DNA from: Entonaema liquescens
Taxonomy: Eukaryota; Ascomycota; Sordariomycetes; Xylariales; Xylariaceae
DNA length: 64,000 nt
Reading direction: 5' to 3'
Assembly (NCBI GenBank): GCA_902805475.1
Contig: CADCSX010000001.1
Span: 992,001 to 1,056,000, forward strand
The first letter of the stretch is position 1; every line of letters starts with the position of its first letter. The notes under the pieces were generated by a model, which did no database searches, was not told the origin of the DNA, and saw only the letters and a program-made list of their open reading frames with translations. Of this stretch, positions 32,478 to 44,000 are shown in pieces. The translations under genes and the position numbers were made by a program.

Positions 32478-35400
32478 ATGGGGACCGAATCAATAGACCG
32501 AAAGGCGACTTCAGAGTCAGCCGCCCTCGACGAGAAGACAGCGCCGCCAACGGCCTCGTCTACTAACAACGCGACCACGGCGGAAGAAGAGAAAGCACAG
32601 CACGATGCTAAACTTCGACCTGAGAGGGAAGCGGTTTTTAGCGACTATATTGTTCGTTTTACCAAATATCATCAACATGCCTGGGATATTGCTGACGTTG
32701 GTTTAGAGAGTTTTCAGATATGCCACCTTCTGGGATTTCGTCCTCATGGTTGCTGCGGTCATCGCGGCCGCAGGATCAGGTGTCGTATGTATAAAGTCCT
32801 ATATCTAGATTTCAGGAGATTAGGTGAACTAATAGCTTATCTAAATCGAAGACCCTCCCACTGATGAACGTTGTGTTCGGTAAGACCTCATCCTACCAAG
32901 ACACGGGTAGAAACTCGCGGTAGATACTTACTACTTGAATAGGTGCACTGGTCGGCGACTTCAATGGCTACGGCCTCCCGACTCCTACGCAGACGGAGGA
33001 TGCATTCCGGTCCTCTCTTAACAGAAATGCGTAAGTCTATAGTGTGGCATTATCATGCCATTATGTGGAATAGCTGCTGATACTCTACAAGATTATATAT
33101 CTTTTATCTATTTATCGCGAGATTGGTCCTTACTTACGTCAACAAGGTATTATGACATTTATCACTTGAATCTTAGAATATCTACTCATAGTAATAGTTT
33201 GCCTACCGACTGATCGGTATTCGGATGTCTGCAGCTATCAGACTCCATTATCTTCGATGTCTATTCGGCCAGACAATCCACGTCCTTGACTCGATGCCCT
33301 CTGGCGCCGCCGCGGGAACCATTACGACCACGGCGAACACCCTGCAGCTGGGTATTTCCGAGAAGCTCGGAGTCTTTGTAGAATACGTTGTGATGATCAT
33401 TGCCGCTACTATCATCGCGTTCGTCTACAACTGGGCTCTCGCTCTAGTTACCTGCTCTGTTCTGCTCTTTATTCTTATCGTCGTGAGCATCATCGTTCCG
33501 TTCTACGTCAAGGCGACGACCCAAGTCACCAAGGCGGAGACGAAATCGTCATCAGTGGCGAATGAGGCTTTCTCAGCTATCCGCATGGTGGTTGCGTGCG
33601 GTGCCGAATCCCAAATTGCCAAGCGCTTCTCTGTTTGGGTCCAACAGGGACAGAAGCATGGTCGAAAAATATCTCCCCTACTAGGCACGCAGATGTGCTT
33701 GGTTTTCTTCGCGTTTAATGCCGCGTTCGGGCTTGCGTTCTGGTACGGATCTAGGTCGTATGTCGAAGGCCGACTCGATAATGTAGGTACCATTGTCGTG
33801 GTGCTTATGTCGGTCATGATGATGGTTATGTCCATTGAACGGATCTCGACGCCACTTATTGCGATGGGTAAGGCTACGGTGGCTGCCTGTGAGTTCTTTA
33901 CTGTCATAGATGCACCTCGACCGAACAACGGTGAGCTTAAAGACCCCGATGTTTCCGCGAGCAACGACATTATATTCAAAGACGTTGATTTCGCGTACCC
34001 GAGCCGACCGCATGTCAAAGTCTTGGATCAGCTCAACCTCCGAATTGAGGCAGGGAAACTGACAGCTATTGTTGGACCCTCCGGATCTGGAAAGAGTACC
34101 ATAGTTGGTCTGATCGAACGGTGGTATACTCTACACGACCAATACATCATTGCGAAGGCGATCGAAAAAGACCCAACAAAGGAGGCAGCGAAAAAGGGTA
34201 AGGGTAAGAAGAACCAAGAGGAGTCTGACGACGAAGCTCCTGCTGCTGAGGCCGAAGACACTGGTCCGGCCGTGGAGTTGAAGGGATCGATATCTACCTG
34301 TGACCACGAGCTAGAAGAAATAAACCTAAGATGGTGGAGGTCTCAGATCGGGCTTGTACAGCAAGACCCATTCCTGTTCAACGACACTATCTACAAGAAT
34401 GTTGCGTATGGTTTGATAGGCTCAGAATACCAGGATGAGCCCGAAGAGCGGAAACGAGAGCTTGTGAAAGAGGCTTGCAAAGAGGCATTCGCTGACGAGT
34501 TCATCGACCGACTTCCGGAAGGATACGAGACTCTTGTTGGTGAAAGCGGCACGAAACTATCTGGTGGCCAGCGTCAAAGAATATGCATTGCTCGAGCAGT
34601 CATTAAAAGGCCTAAGATCCTCATTCTTGACGAAGCTACATCCGCGATCGATGTCCGAGGCGAACGTATCGTGCAGGCAGCGCTTGATAAAGTATCCCAA
34701 GGCCGAACTACCATTACCATCGCCCACCGACTCTCGACGATTAAGAAGGCCGATACGATTGTGGTTTTGCAAAAAGGAAAGGTTGCTGAGCAGGGCACTC
34801 ATGAATCCCTCCTGGAAAACGAAGGCGGTGTCTACTACGGTCTGGTCCACGCCCAACAACTTTCCCTAGGAAAACAGGATGACGATGACGATTCCGACGG
34901 TCCGGAAGAAGATCTGGGTGCGATACTCAGCCGCGAAAAGAGTGCTGCGTTATCTGAAGCTACGGACGCGCCCACGGCAACTGCTTCGAAGAGTAGAGGT
35001 CTATTTGGAAGTTTCGGACGGCTGCTGTACGAGCAGCGGTCTCGTTTCCCCTTATATTCAGTCATCGTTGTGGCTGCCATGTGTACAGCTAGTAAGTTGG
35101 ACAATTTAATCTTGTGAAGATACGGAGGCTTACAAGTGACATTAGCATCGACTCCCCTCCAAGCATACCTGTTCGGCAAAATCGTCGTCGTCTTTGCTTA
35201 TATGGACGATATACCTAGGTTCACATCCGAAGCAAACTTCTGGTCCTTGATGTGGGTGGTTCTCGGTATAGGTACAGGCCTGTCATTCTTCGTCCTCGCA
35301 TTTACGTCAAACCAGGTTGCTCAAGTAGGTATCCCGCCCCAGTACTGAGAGTAATCTATATGCTAATCTTGTGAACGTAGTATATATCCACCACATATCG

Positions 35401-37132
35401 ACAAGAGTACTTCGAGAGCATCCTGTATCAGAAGACATCATTCTTTGACGACGAACAGAACGCAATAGGTTCGCTTACGGCGCGAGTTGGGAGCGACCCG
35501 AAACAGCTAGAGGAACTTCTAGGTTTGAACATGGCCATGGTTTATAACTCGTAAGAAACGCTTTCCCTTGGATATCATATTTGCTATCCGGCTAATAAGC
35601 TCTATATAGATTCTTCACTGTCATCGGTTGTTTAGCTATAGCCTTTGCCTTCGGTTGGAAGCTCGCTATTGTTGCTACCTGCGTCACGATGCCCATCGGG
35701 CTCGCAGCCGGATATCTTCGCCTGAAGTACGAGTTAGAGTTCGAGCGTATGTATGCGGAGGTCTTCGCCGAGTCTTCCACGTTTGCCGCCGAGGCTATTT
35801 CAGCCTTCCGAACCGTCTCTGCCCTTACCCTCGAGGATACCATCTGCACCCGTTACGACAATTTGCTTGGTCATCACGTCGTCGAGGCTTACAAGAAGGC
35901 GAGGCTGAGGACGCTGGTATTTGCCTTCTCAGAGAGTATCGGTTTAGGTTGTCAGGCTCTTATCTTCTGGTATGGTGGTACTCTCATGGCCTCGCGAGAA
36001 TATACCGCTTTGGATTTCTTGGTCTGTTACATGGCAGGTAAGTAAGAGTCGATTTTACCGCGACAATTTTATGTGTCTCCGTGAATATGGTTCACTGGAA
36101 CATATCCCATAAACTTATCCATATGTAAGGAAATACTTTACTAATTACTATCCAAAACTAGTCATCCAAGGAGCCGAGTCGGCCGGTCAAGGTTTCGGCT
36201 TTGGACCCAACGCGGCCCAAGCCTCAGCAGCCGCCAACCGCATCCTCAACATCCGCGAAACACGCAACACCGACCTCGGCGGCAACGGCACGAGCATCCC
36301 CGACACGCAAGGCGGCATTAAGATCGAGCTCAAAGACGCACACTTCCGGTACCCCTCGCGCAACGTCTCCGTGTTCAAGGGCCTCAACATCACGATCGAG
36401 AAGGGCCAGTTCGCCGCTCTCGTCGGCGCATCCGGGTGCGGCAAGACGAGCATCATCTCCCTCCTCGAGCGCTTCTACGACCTGCAGCGCGGGCAGATCC
36501 TCGCGAACGGCACGGACATCACCAAGATCAACGTGTACGACTACCGGCGGCACCTGTCGCTGGTGGCGCAGGAACCCACGCTGTTCCAGGGCACGCTGCG
36601 CGACAACATCTTGCTAGGGGCGGACGTGGCGGGCGTCAGCGACGAGGAGCTGCACGCGGCGTGCCGCGACGCGAGCATCCACGAGTTCATCATGTCGCTG
36701 CCGGAGGGTATAACACGGAGGTGGGCAGCCGCGGGGTGTCGCTGTCGGGCGGGCAGAAGCAGCGGGTGGCGATTGCGCGCGCGCTCGTCCGCAAGCCGGA
36801 CGTGTTGCTGCTCGACGAGGCGACCAGCAGTCTGGACTCGGAGAGCGAGAAGCTCGTCCAGGGCGCGTTCGAGCGGGCTGCGGCGGGGCGCACGATGGTG
36901 GTTGTCGCGCATCGGCTGGCTACGGTGCAGAATGCCGATGTTATCTTCGTTCTGGGCGAGGGTAAGGTGTTGGAGAAGGGCTCGCATAATGAGCTGTTGA
37001 AGAAGAAGGGTGTTTACTGGAATATGGTAAGTCGTTCCGTCCCTCCCCTCCGTCCCTCCTCTTTCTACGTACTGGGCATTTACTAATCATTCTTCGGTGT
37101 TATAGTGCCAGAGCCAAGCCCTCGATAGGTAG
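32478..37132 (+). CDS. ABCB/MDR-type full-length ABC transporter, with a 1-base frameshift in the second ATPase domain
   Basis: Eleven exons: 32478-32651, 32707-32784, 32852-32879, 32943-33030, 33092-33146, 33198-35091, 35137-35324, 35381-35550, 35610-36037, 36162-37026 and 37106-37132. They total 3995 bases; one more base gives 1331 codons, normal for a TMD-NBD-TMD-NBD exporter of the pmd1/Ste6/MDR group, which pump hydrophobic compounds or peptides. NBD1: Walker A 'GPSGSGKST' (about residue 434), signature 'LSGGQRQR' (about 595), Walker B '[12 protein letters not shown]'. It has a charged Lys/Glu-rich insert of about 50 residues between Walker A and the Q-loop. NBD2: Walker A 'GASGCGKTS' (about 1123), Q-loop '[10 protein letters not shown]', signature 'SLSGGQKQR', Walker B '[12 protein letters not shown]'. 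At 36707-36709 the frame shifts: 'SLPEG' needs GGN-TAT but reads GG-TAT, so translation as written would lose the signature. The first donor is GTTCGT. Exon 10 is strongly GC-rich. Confidence 0.93.
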
Positions 37133-38056
37133 TGAAGGATGTTGAGTATAATGAGGATGAGCATACGTAATAGATAATACATAAATAAGATGAAGGTATA
37201 GAGTTTGAATAATGGCTGCCGAAAAGAACGGTATATACATGCGGTGACACGGTCGTTTGAGTTGGCTACATAGCATATGGGATTTAGAAGGACTTATTCA
37301 GCTCTGGTCTTTGGATATATGAAATCAACTCAGTTTCAATATGGTATGAGATGTAGACCTTGAATGCATGTTGTGATATTTTACTACATCTGTTCTTAAC
37401 TACCAGGTACTAAGAATTTCTCTATCAAGCTACCTCTTGTCTAAGTCCAAGGGACGTGAGAGTAGCCTTGTGCTTAGCCTGTCACAGGTTCCATCTATAC
37501 TTAGGTGCGTCCCGTGGCACAAACAAAGCTTTTTCAGTCTTATTAACTCACTTGACAAGCTCTCTTCCACCCTCTTACGTACCTTTATATGTAAGGCATT
37601 GGTTGTCGAATATAGTTACCTCTTTCACACTACGAAGTCAGTTAAAACAGGAAGTTACAATATCACTATCATACAGAGATAGTACTGCTGGTATGTTGAA
37701 TTGCTATGGGGGTGTGCTTCTTAGAGATACTTACGTCGATGTGGTCATATATGGCAGATGAATATAAGGTTTTTATCGGGCTGGACTACTACTTGGTGTT
37801 CTAGCGAGATTCCGGTACTCGCCATCATACGAAATCCAATTGACATGTCATGACGGACTCTGAGTTCATCATTTCTCTATATAGTCTTCGTATGAGATCA
37901 GCTATTTACAGTACGTGGAACTAACAATATGTAGTGACAGCACTAGAAATATATCGAGAAGTCTAGAATATTGGGCATCATTCTCTTCTGGGAATTTCAA
38001 GCCACCTTAGCACTCCATATCCTATTTAGTTTTCTTGTAGAGATAACAGCAGCCAT
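37133..38056. other. Intergenic between ABC transporter and coiled-coil gene
   Basis: Convergent 3' ends meet in this 0.9-kb AT-rich spacer. Nothing else is supported. Confidence 0.5.
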
Positions 38057-38659
38057 CTAGTCCTTGGGTTGACTGGGGTTGGAAATTCTTGCTGACTGGG
38101 CAGCTTCTTTGCGGCCGGCGTATACCGCATTGATTAACATGGCCATATGAGCACAATCATCTCGGAGCGTGTCAATCCGGTTACTGATCTTCTCCTCACA
38201 AGCCATTTGTTTCTCGAGCGCTGTTATTAGTTGTTGAAGTCGCTGCTGATTATGATCAGACCTGAAGTGTGTTAGTAGCACTTTTGCATATTATTTGTGA
38301 TGAAAAGGGACATGGACGGCTTACATTTTCTGTGCCTCGTCACAGTAGTGCTTCTTGACTTTATTCTTTAGGCTAGACAACTTCTCGGCGTAATCCTTGT
38401 CAATATTTTTCTGAATCTCGGACCGTCTCGACTTCCACTTGTCCTATGAGGGATATCAGTGTCTATTTTTGGTTCACAAACCACATCAAACGCGACGTAA
38501 TTATAACATATCATGAGAAAAGACAGTAAGTAAACGTACAATGTTTTCCATAGCCTGTGGGATACTTGAGCTTGGCTTATAGTTGAAGTCGAAGGTCAAT
38601 TCAACATCGGAAGCCGAATCGGCTTCGGTTGGGGTAGGTTCCTTGCGACGGGATGCCAT
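38057..38659 (-). CDS. Small coiled-coil hypothetical protein
   Basis: Minus-strand exons 38659-38540, 38443-38325 and 38261-38057 encode 147 residues. Introns are 96 nt (donor GTACGT, acceptor CATAG) and 63 nt (donor GTAAGC, acceptor TTCAG), and all joins keep one frame. Residues 1-38 are charged and Ser/Thr-rich ('RRKEPTPTEADSASDVE'), then from about residue 40 to 115 the chain is highly charged and helical with heptad-like spacing ('IDKDYAEKLSSLKNKVKKHY', 'NQQRLQQLITALEKQMACEE'), typical of a coiled coil. The tail is Ala/Ser/Pro-rich. I do not recognise the family; a structural or kinetochore/spindle-associated role would only be a guess. It lies head to head with PXR1, with about 520 bases between the starts. 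Confidence 0.72.
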
Positions 38660-39178
38660 TGTTAAATATATATTCTACTTTCAGTGGTATATATCGTATA
38701 TTTGATCGAGTTTAGAGATCTGTAGAACTGATTATTGCAATCTTGGTTGCGTAGGTTCACATGTGATTCAGTTTCATGTCTAGTAAAGGTATTGAGAGCG
38801 GATGAAAGACATTCCATTTTTACTAAAATTCAGTACTGGTCTATTGTAGCTTAAAGTTCGACTTCTTTGGGAAGCAGCAATCATTTCGAGTTCGTCTATG
38901 TATCGTACTTGCCTTCTGGCCCTCTTACCTTCTAGCCCTCTTGCCTTCTTGATGGCACCTCGATGTTCGGATACCCCTATTCTTACGTAATTGTATACCT
39001 TGGTACATAGGTAGTCACAAAGTTTATAAAGTTCCACAACTCGATTCCGAAGAATTGCCGCTTATCAGACTTATCAACCAAAAAATAATTGAAAGCCAGA
39101 CCCCACTGAAGTTTGGCCATTCTCAATTGCCAGTACTTGTTTGACTTTGCGATCGCGACGAGGTTGATTTAAGTCACA
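38660..39178. other. Divergent promoter between coiled-coil gene and PXR1
   Basis: A 519-base spacer between two start codons on opposite strands. It must carry both promoters; no distinct element is recognised. Confidence 0.55.
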
Positions 39179-40475
39179 ATGGGTCTTGCAGGCCCCAGGA
39201 AGTACGCAAGCCCTTATTGATATACAGATTCAAATACGTGCTAATACATATCGTCTTATAGCCGGCGAAAGCTTCAGCACGACCCAAATAACACGAAATG
39301 GAGCCGTGACGAGACGACCTTTGGCCAGAAGATTTTGCGAGCGCATGGTTGGGAACCGGGGAAGTTTCTCGGAGTACAGAATGCCGCACACTCTCATCTA
39401 CACACGGCTGCGAGTGCCGCTCCGATCAACGTCCTTCTCAAAGATGACACCATGGGTTTAGGAGCAAAACCTCGGCACAAGCAAAACACCGAATGCACTG
39501 GCCTCGATGTCTTCAAGGATCTTCTCGGTAGACTAAACGGGAAGTCTGAAGAGACAATTGAGAAAGAGAAGAAAGTAAAGTCAGAGATTAAGACTTGCCT
39601 GTACGTGGAGAGGAAGTACGGGCCTATGAGATTTGTCAGTGGAGGACTCTTAGTTGGAGACCAGATGGAGGGATTGACCAAAGTTGAAACTCCCGAAGAG
39701 GCTATTAAAAAGGAAGACATCAAAGAAGAGGATATCAAAGAGGAAGATATCGGGGGGGAACCTGTCGGCTCATCGGAGGATGCTCCTGATCGCTCCGTGA
39801 AGAAGCAGAAGAAGGAAAAGAAGGAAAAGAAATCCAAGAAAAGGAAAGCAGAAGACATTGACTCTGCGGATGAGCCCGACGCCACCCCCGAAAAGAAGCG
39901 AAAGAAGCGATCGAAGGACAGTAACTCACAGGATGACTCGGCCGATAGCGGTGAAGTTGAAGGATCCAGCAAGAAGAAGTCCAAGAAGTCCAAGCGAAAA
40001 GACACCGAAGGATCAGGGCCGCTTAAGTCAGAGAAGAAGAAGAGTAAGAAATTAAAGAAGGATGTTGAGCGCGAGTCCGAGAACGATGCTACGCCTACTT
40101 CACCAGAAGAGACCCAGGTAGAAAAGACCAAATCCAAGAAAGAAAAGAAAGAGAAGCACAAAAAGAAGGATAAAAAGCAGAAATCGTCGGAAACGTCAAA
40201 CTCGTCAACCGATCCATCTGTTTCGGCGGAGAGTTCGACTCCTGCGTCGAGTGCCACTCCCCTAACAAGTGGTGTATCAACACCCATTGGGACGGGCACC
40301 TCAACTCCTCAAGCATTTTCTATACGAAATTACTCTCGATCGCGCCACATCGCATCGAAACGGATGGCCATAGCCGATTTACAAGCAATGAACCAAGTAA
40401 GTGTCTGACCGGGAAGCTAATTCGTACTATGGAATGCTAATTGTTGGGTAGATTTTTATGGTAAAACCGGTTTAG
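39179..40475 (+). CDS. PXR1: PXR1/PinX1-type G-patch ribosome-biogenesis protein
   Basis: Exons 39179-39201, 39262-40396 and 40452-40475 encode 393 residues. In yeast, Pxr1/Gno1 works in rRNA and snoRNA processing with the Prp43 helicase and inhibits telomerase; here this is by homology. After the first splice the N-terminus reads 'MGLAGPRNRRKLQHDPNNTK', then the G-patch at about residues 25-80: 'TTFGQKILRAHGWEPGKFLG' ... 'DDTMGLGAK', then 'CTGLDVFKDLLGRLNGKS', a family hallmark. Residues about 145-320 are an extremely Lys/Glu/Ser-rich KKx repeat region as in other PXR1 proteins. The last 8 codons are a separate exon: 'LQAMNQ' splices to 'IFMVKPV', matching the conserved C-terminus (LNQIFM). 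Without that splice the frame stops two codons later at 40408. Confidence 0.93.
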
Positions 40476-41078
40476 CATAAAAGTTGAAGGGTTTTATTAA
40501 TCAAAGTGTTTGCGTTCGAGCGTCTGGGCCATGATACCCATAGATATATGATTCAACAGGCCTCGAGTTATATAGTCAATATCAATACAACTGGCTTAAA
40601 TAAGCTTCAACAAGAGAGACTAGCTGCGCAGCTATGTGAACTTGCGTGGAAGAATATTAATTATACTAAAGGAGCTGCATATTTATCAAGTAGCTAATAG
40701 TACATATCATTTACGCTAAAGTCTACGTTTTGATAACCATTTTCGTTATAAAGCTAAGGTTATAGAGAATACCTAACTACTATACCACTAATAGTAAACT
40801 TATCATTACGTGGCTTGGGCCTGCATATACAGGGTCTGTTGGCAGGGCTGTGTTAGCCCCAATTCATCTTACGGCATCGCGTAATCCTTGTTTCTTTTGA
40901 GATATGATAATAGTGTATTTTTAAAAAGTACCCTTGTCCTCACTATATCTAAGAATATTATGTTGTACGTCACCGATACCCTACGAGTTCTTCCGTCAAA
41001 ATAGAGAAACGTGAGGGGTTATATATTCCGACCTCAAGACTATCTAACTACTTACCTAGGTGGCTATCTATATAAAAG
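40476..41078. other. Intergenic between PXR1 and the CorA-family gene
   Basis: AT-rich spacer. A plus-strand frame at 40506-40697 (63 codons, 'FERLGHDTHRYMIQQASSYI') looks mildly coding-like but has no ATG at its start and no known match; it may be a gene or transposon remnant. Confidence 0.4.
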
Positions 41079-44000
41079 ATGACGGATCAACCACCAAACC
41101 CGATGCGTCGAGCTAGCTCTTTTCCACCTCGAAACCAACTAAATTCTTCACGACAGTCCTCATTACGGCAATACACCGATAATGTGCGACACGTCCCGCC
41201 TCCAGTTTGGGATCGCGCTCACTTTGTGGCTGAACCTGAGGAGCTTCGTCCAGTGAGTATCCATCATAAGACACTTCAGGTCTTAGTTAATTAACATATT
41301 TATAGTATGAAATTGCCGGGAATGGCGGCTACGGAGATGTACCAATTCCTTCCTGGATAGGTCAAGATAGTCATAGACGCCGCTCTACTAGAGACTCTTC
41401 TGTCTCAGGTCATGACCGTTCCCGTGCTCCGACGAATAGTGAACGAGGGAGGGTCAGGTTTGTAGAGCCCAATAGCAGGGAGTATAACCCATATTATTCT
41501 CCATCAGTATCATCTTCTAGTCGCTCCAGCAGCGCAAGCTCCGATTCGGACCGAAAGGGCAGGCGGCCGTCGTATCCTAGTTATCGGCATTCATATGCAC
41601 AGGATTCGGATTCTGAGTCAGATTCCGGTAATGAAGGCGAAGAAGGGTTTGATGAACTTATAGGCGGTAAAGTATTCCAGTTTATCCCTTCGCGAACCTC
41701 GAGGGCACTTGCGAAAAGCGGCCAGGGTATCGACAGTGATATCTTGCTGGAGAAATCCGAAGATGTGGTTTCTGGTACGAAGGACGAACCGAATATTCCT
41801 GGATCTAGCGATATTCTTCACGTGTTTCAGTCTCAATACACTGGTGATGCGGTTTCGGACGGAACACATACGGCAAAGTTGACTGTGATACATGATCCTA
41901 GAAAACAGCGGCAGCCCCTTTTTAGATGGGTGTAAGTGATTCAAAGCCCGAGAACAACCACTGAATATACTAACAAGACCCAAGGCACCTAGAGCAGCGC
42001 ATGATGAATCTTGACGAGCTCTCTGTATGTAAGTCGATATTGGAATCCTCGATCCTTGCTAACGGTATAATGAGACCGAAATCGCACGGATTCCCACCAT
42101 TACCGATGCAGAACGCAACGGGTTCGCAAAACTTCTTGCCGAAGTAAAGAAGGCCTCAGTCAAAGTTAGACCAACTGCAAAGGGACATAATGTACGACAC
42201 ATGGACCCGAAGCCTATCCGCGTGACGATTCCTCCCGATGGGCGCACAAAAGGCCAGACTTCAAGGTTTGTGACTTGGTTATGTGTGCCGTACTTTTCGC
42301 TCGAGAAGTATTCGGGACTTCTGTCGGCTAGCAAGGCGTCTTCTTTTCCAATAGAAACCCTGCTGCAATCAGATTACGCTCGCACTACTCAGGAGCGTGA
42401 CATGCAACAGGCTGTCTGTAAAAATGGCGAAGTTCCCGATGGCCACTGCTTCCATATTGCACAGCTGTGGTGCATCGTGTTGGATAGCAGTAAGTTTTAC
42501 ACCATTGGGAAGATATATAGTAATATCTAGCTAATTATCGGAAGCTTTACTTATTACATGCGGCCGAATGTCTAGCTCAGCTCTCCGGGGTGATCTCGTA
42601 CGTATAGTCATCGAACCCTTTAAGGAATCTATTGGGCAAGGGAAGAAAATATATGTTTCCTACTACGACACCGTTCTGTGGGAGCTCCCGTTAGATTCAT
42701 GCTTAACTTGGTTTGTAAGTTTCTACCCTGAATAATATAACTAGACTGAACACAGATTACTAAAACCTTCAGGATTTCTTAACACACTTCCGCGAGTTTT
42801 GGCCCCAGGCAATAAGGATCTTTCATCACGGTCGTGTAGTAACAGAAACTGACTGGCCGCGTATCGTTAACACGGTGAAAATTGTAAACACTAAAGTTAT
42901 TCTTGACCTCCGTCTATGGTAACGACCCTTTGCACTGATTACGAAGAAATATCCGACTAATCTAGAGGAAGGATGCACCCACCCTCCGACTATTGGTGTT
43001 TTACAGCCATATAGAGAAGATATCGGAAGCGCTGAGGATGGCGAATTGGCGACAGAGAATGACGAGAACAAAAGCGCAGAAACCAAGCAAACAAGCACTG
43101 ATGATCGGAAATTCCATGTCTTCTCATGGCTGGAGATGACTGAAAATGAGAGCGACGGCGGAGCACCTGATCTTGAAGCACTGACTACAAACCTCCAAGA
43201 AGCAGAAGACTACCTACTTAAATCGACGAGTATGAGGGATCGAAACGCATATCGTAACTGTAGTTCGTCTTCACAGAGATCCGTTCATGTCTATCTAAGT
43301 TATCAGGGATTAAGGATCGAAGGAGGCGAGGGACAGGAGTATCAGAAAGCCGAGTATGAACAAAGGGTGGATATCTATAACGCGGCGGACATTATCTTTT
43401 CTTTCTTCTTGCCACAATCCTTGGGAGAGAATGCACCGACCATAGGGAAATTCTGGGGTGCTATTAACAGCTTAGTTGAGGTATGAGCTCCAGCTGCTCA
43501 CGATAATAGGATACTAAACTTACCTGGGAGTAGATCACCGACCCTGACACAGATAATGAAAATAGAAAAGCATCACGACGACGGAAGGCATATACAAATG
43601 TCTTTCCGCTTAGAACCGCTCTCAGAGGACTGACGAGAGTGATACAATCATTCCAGGATATCCTGTCTCACATGCCAACTCCTATCAGAACTAAGGTTGA
43701 GGTACCCGATAGTCTTGTCCGTGCTTGGCTACATCTTGTCATGGCACTTATCCAGGCGTCACAAAAAGAAGAAGCTTGGAATGAGAACATGAACGTCTCA
43801 GAGGCGCTGATACGAAAAGGGATGAATGACATCAGTAAGTCAAAACCCAATATGTTTTTGCTCTTCTGTCGTCTACGTGTAACTTTGAATATTACTATTG
43901 TACCTATAAGACCCGTACTAAGCCGTCGCCAAAGTGGACGAATTACCTACGGAGGACCTACTCTCCAGCTCAGTCCTCCAACCGATGGAGCTCGTCACAC

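Noticed and set aside
36436..37086. A separate gene starting at 36436
   Set aside because: Its first part is out-of-frame Ala/Arg-rich noise; only from 36709 does it encode NBD2, so it is the frameshifted continuation of the ABC transporter rather than a second gene.
39394..40299. Minus-strand 301-codon frame over PXR1
   Set aside because: Its Phe/Ser-rich repeats are simply the complement of the Lys/Glu-rich (AAG/GAA) repeats of PXR1.
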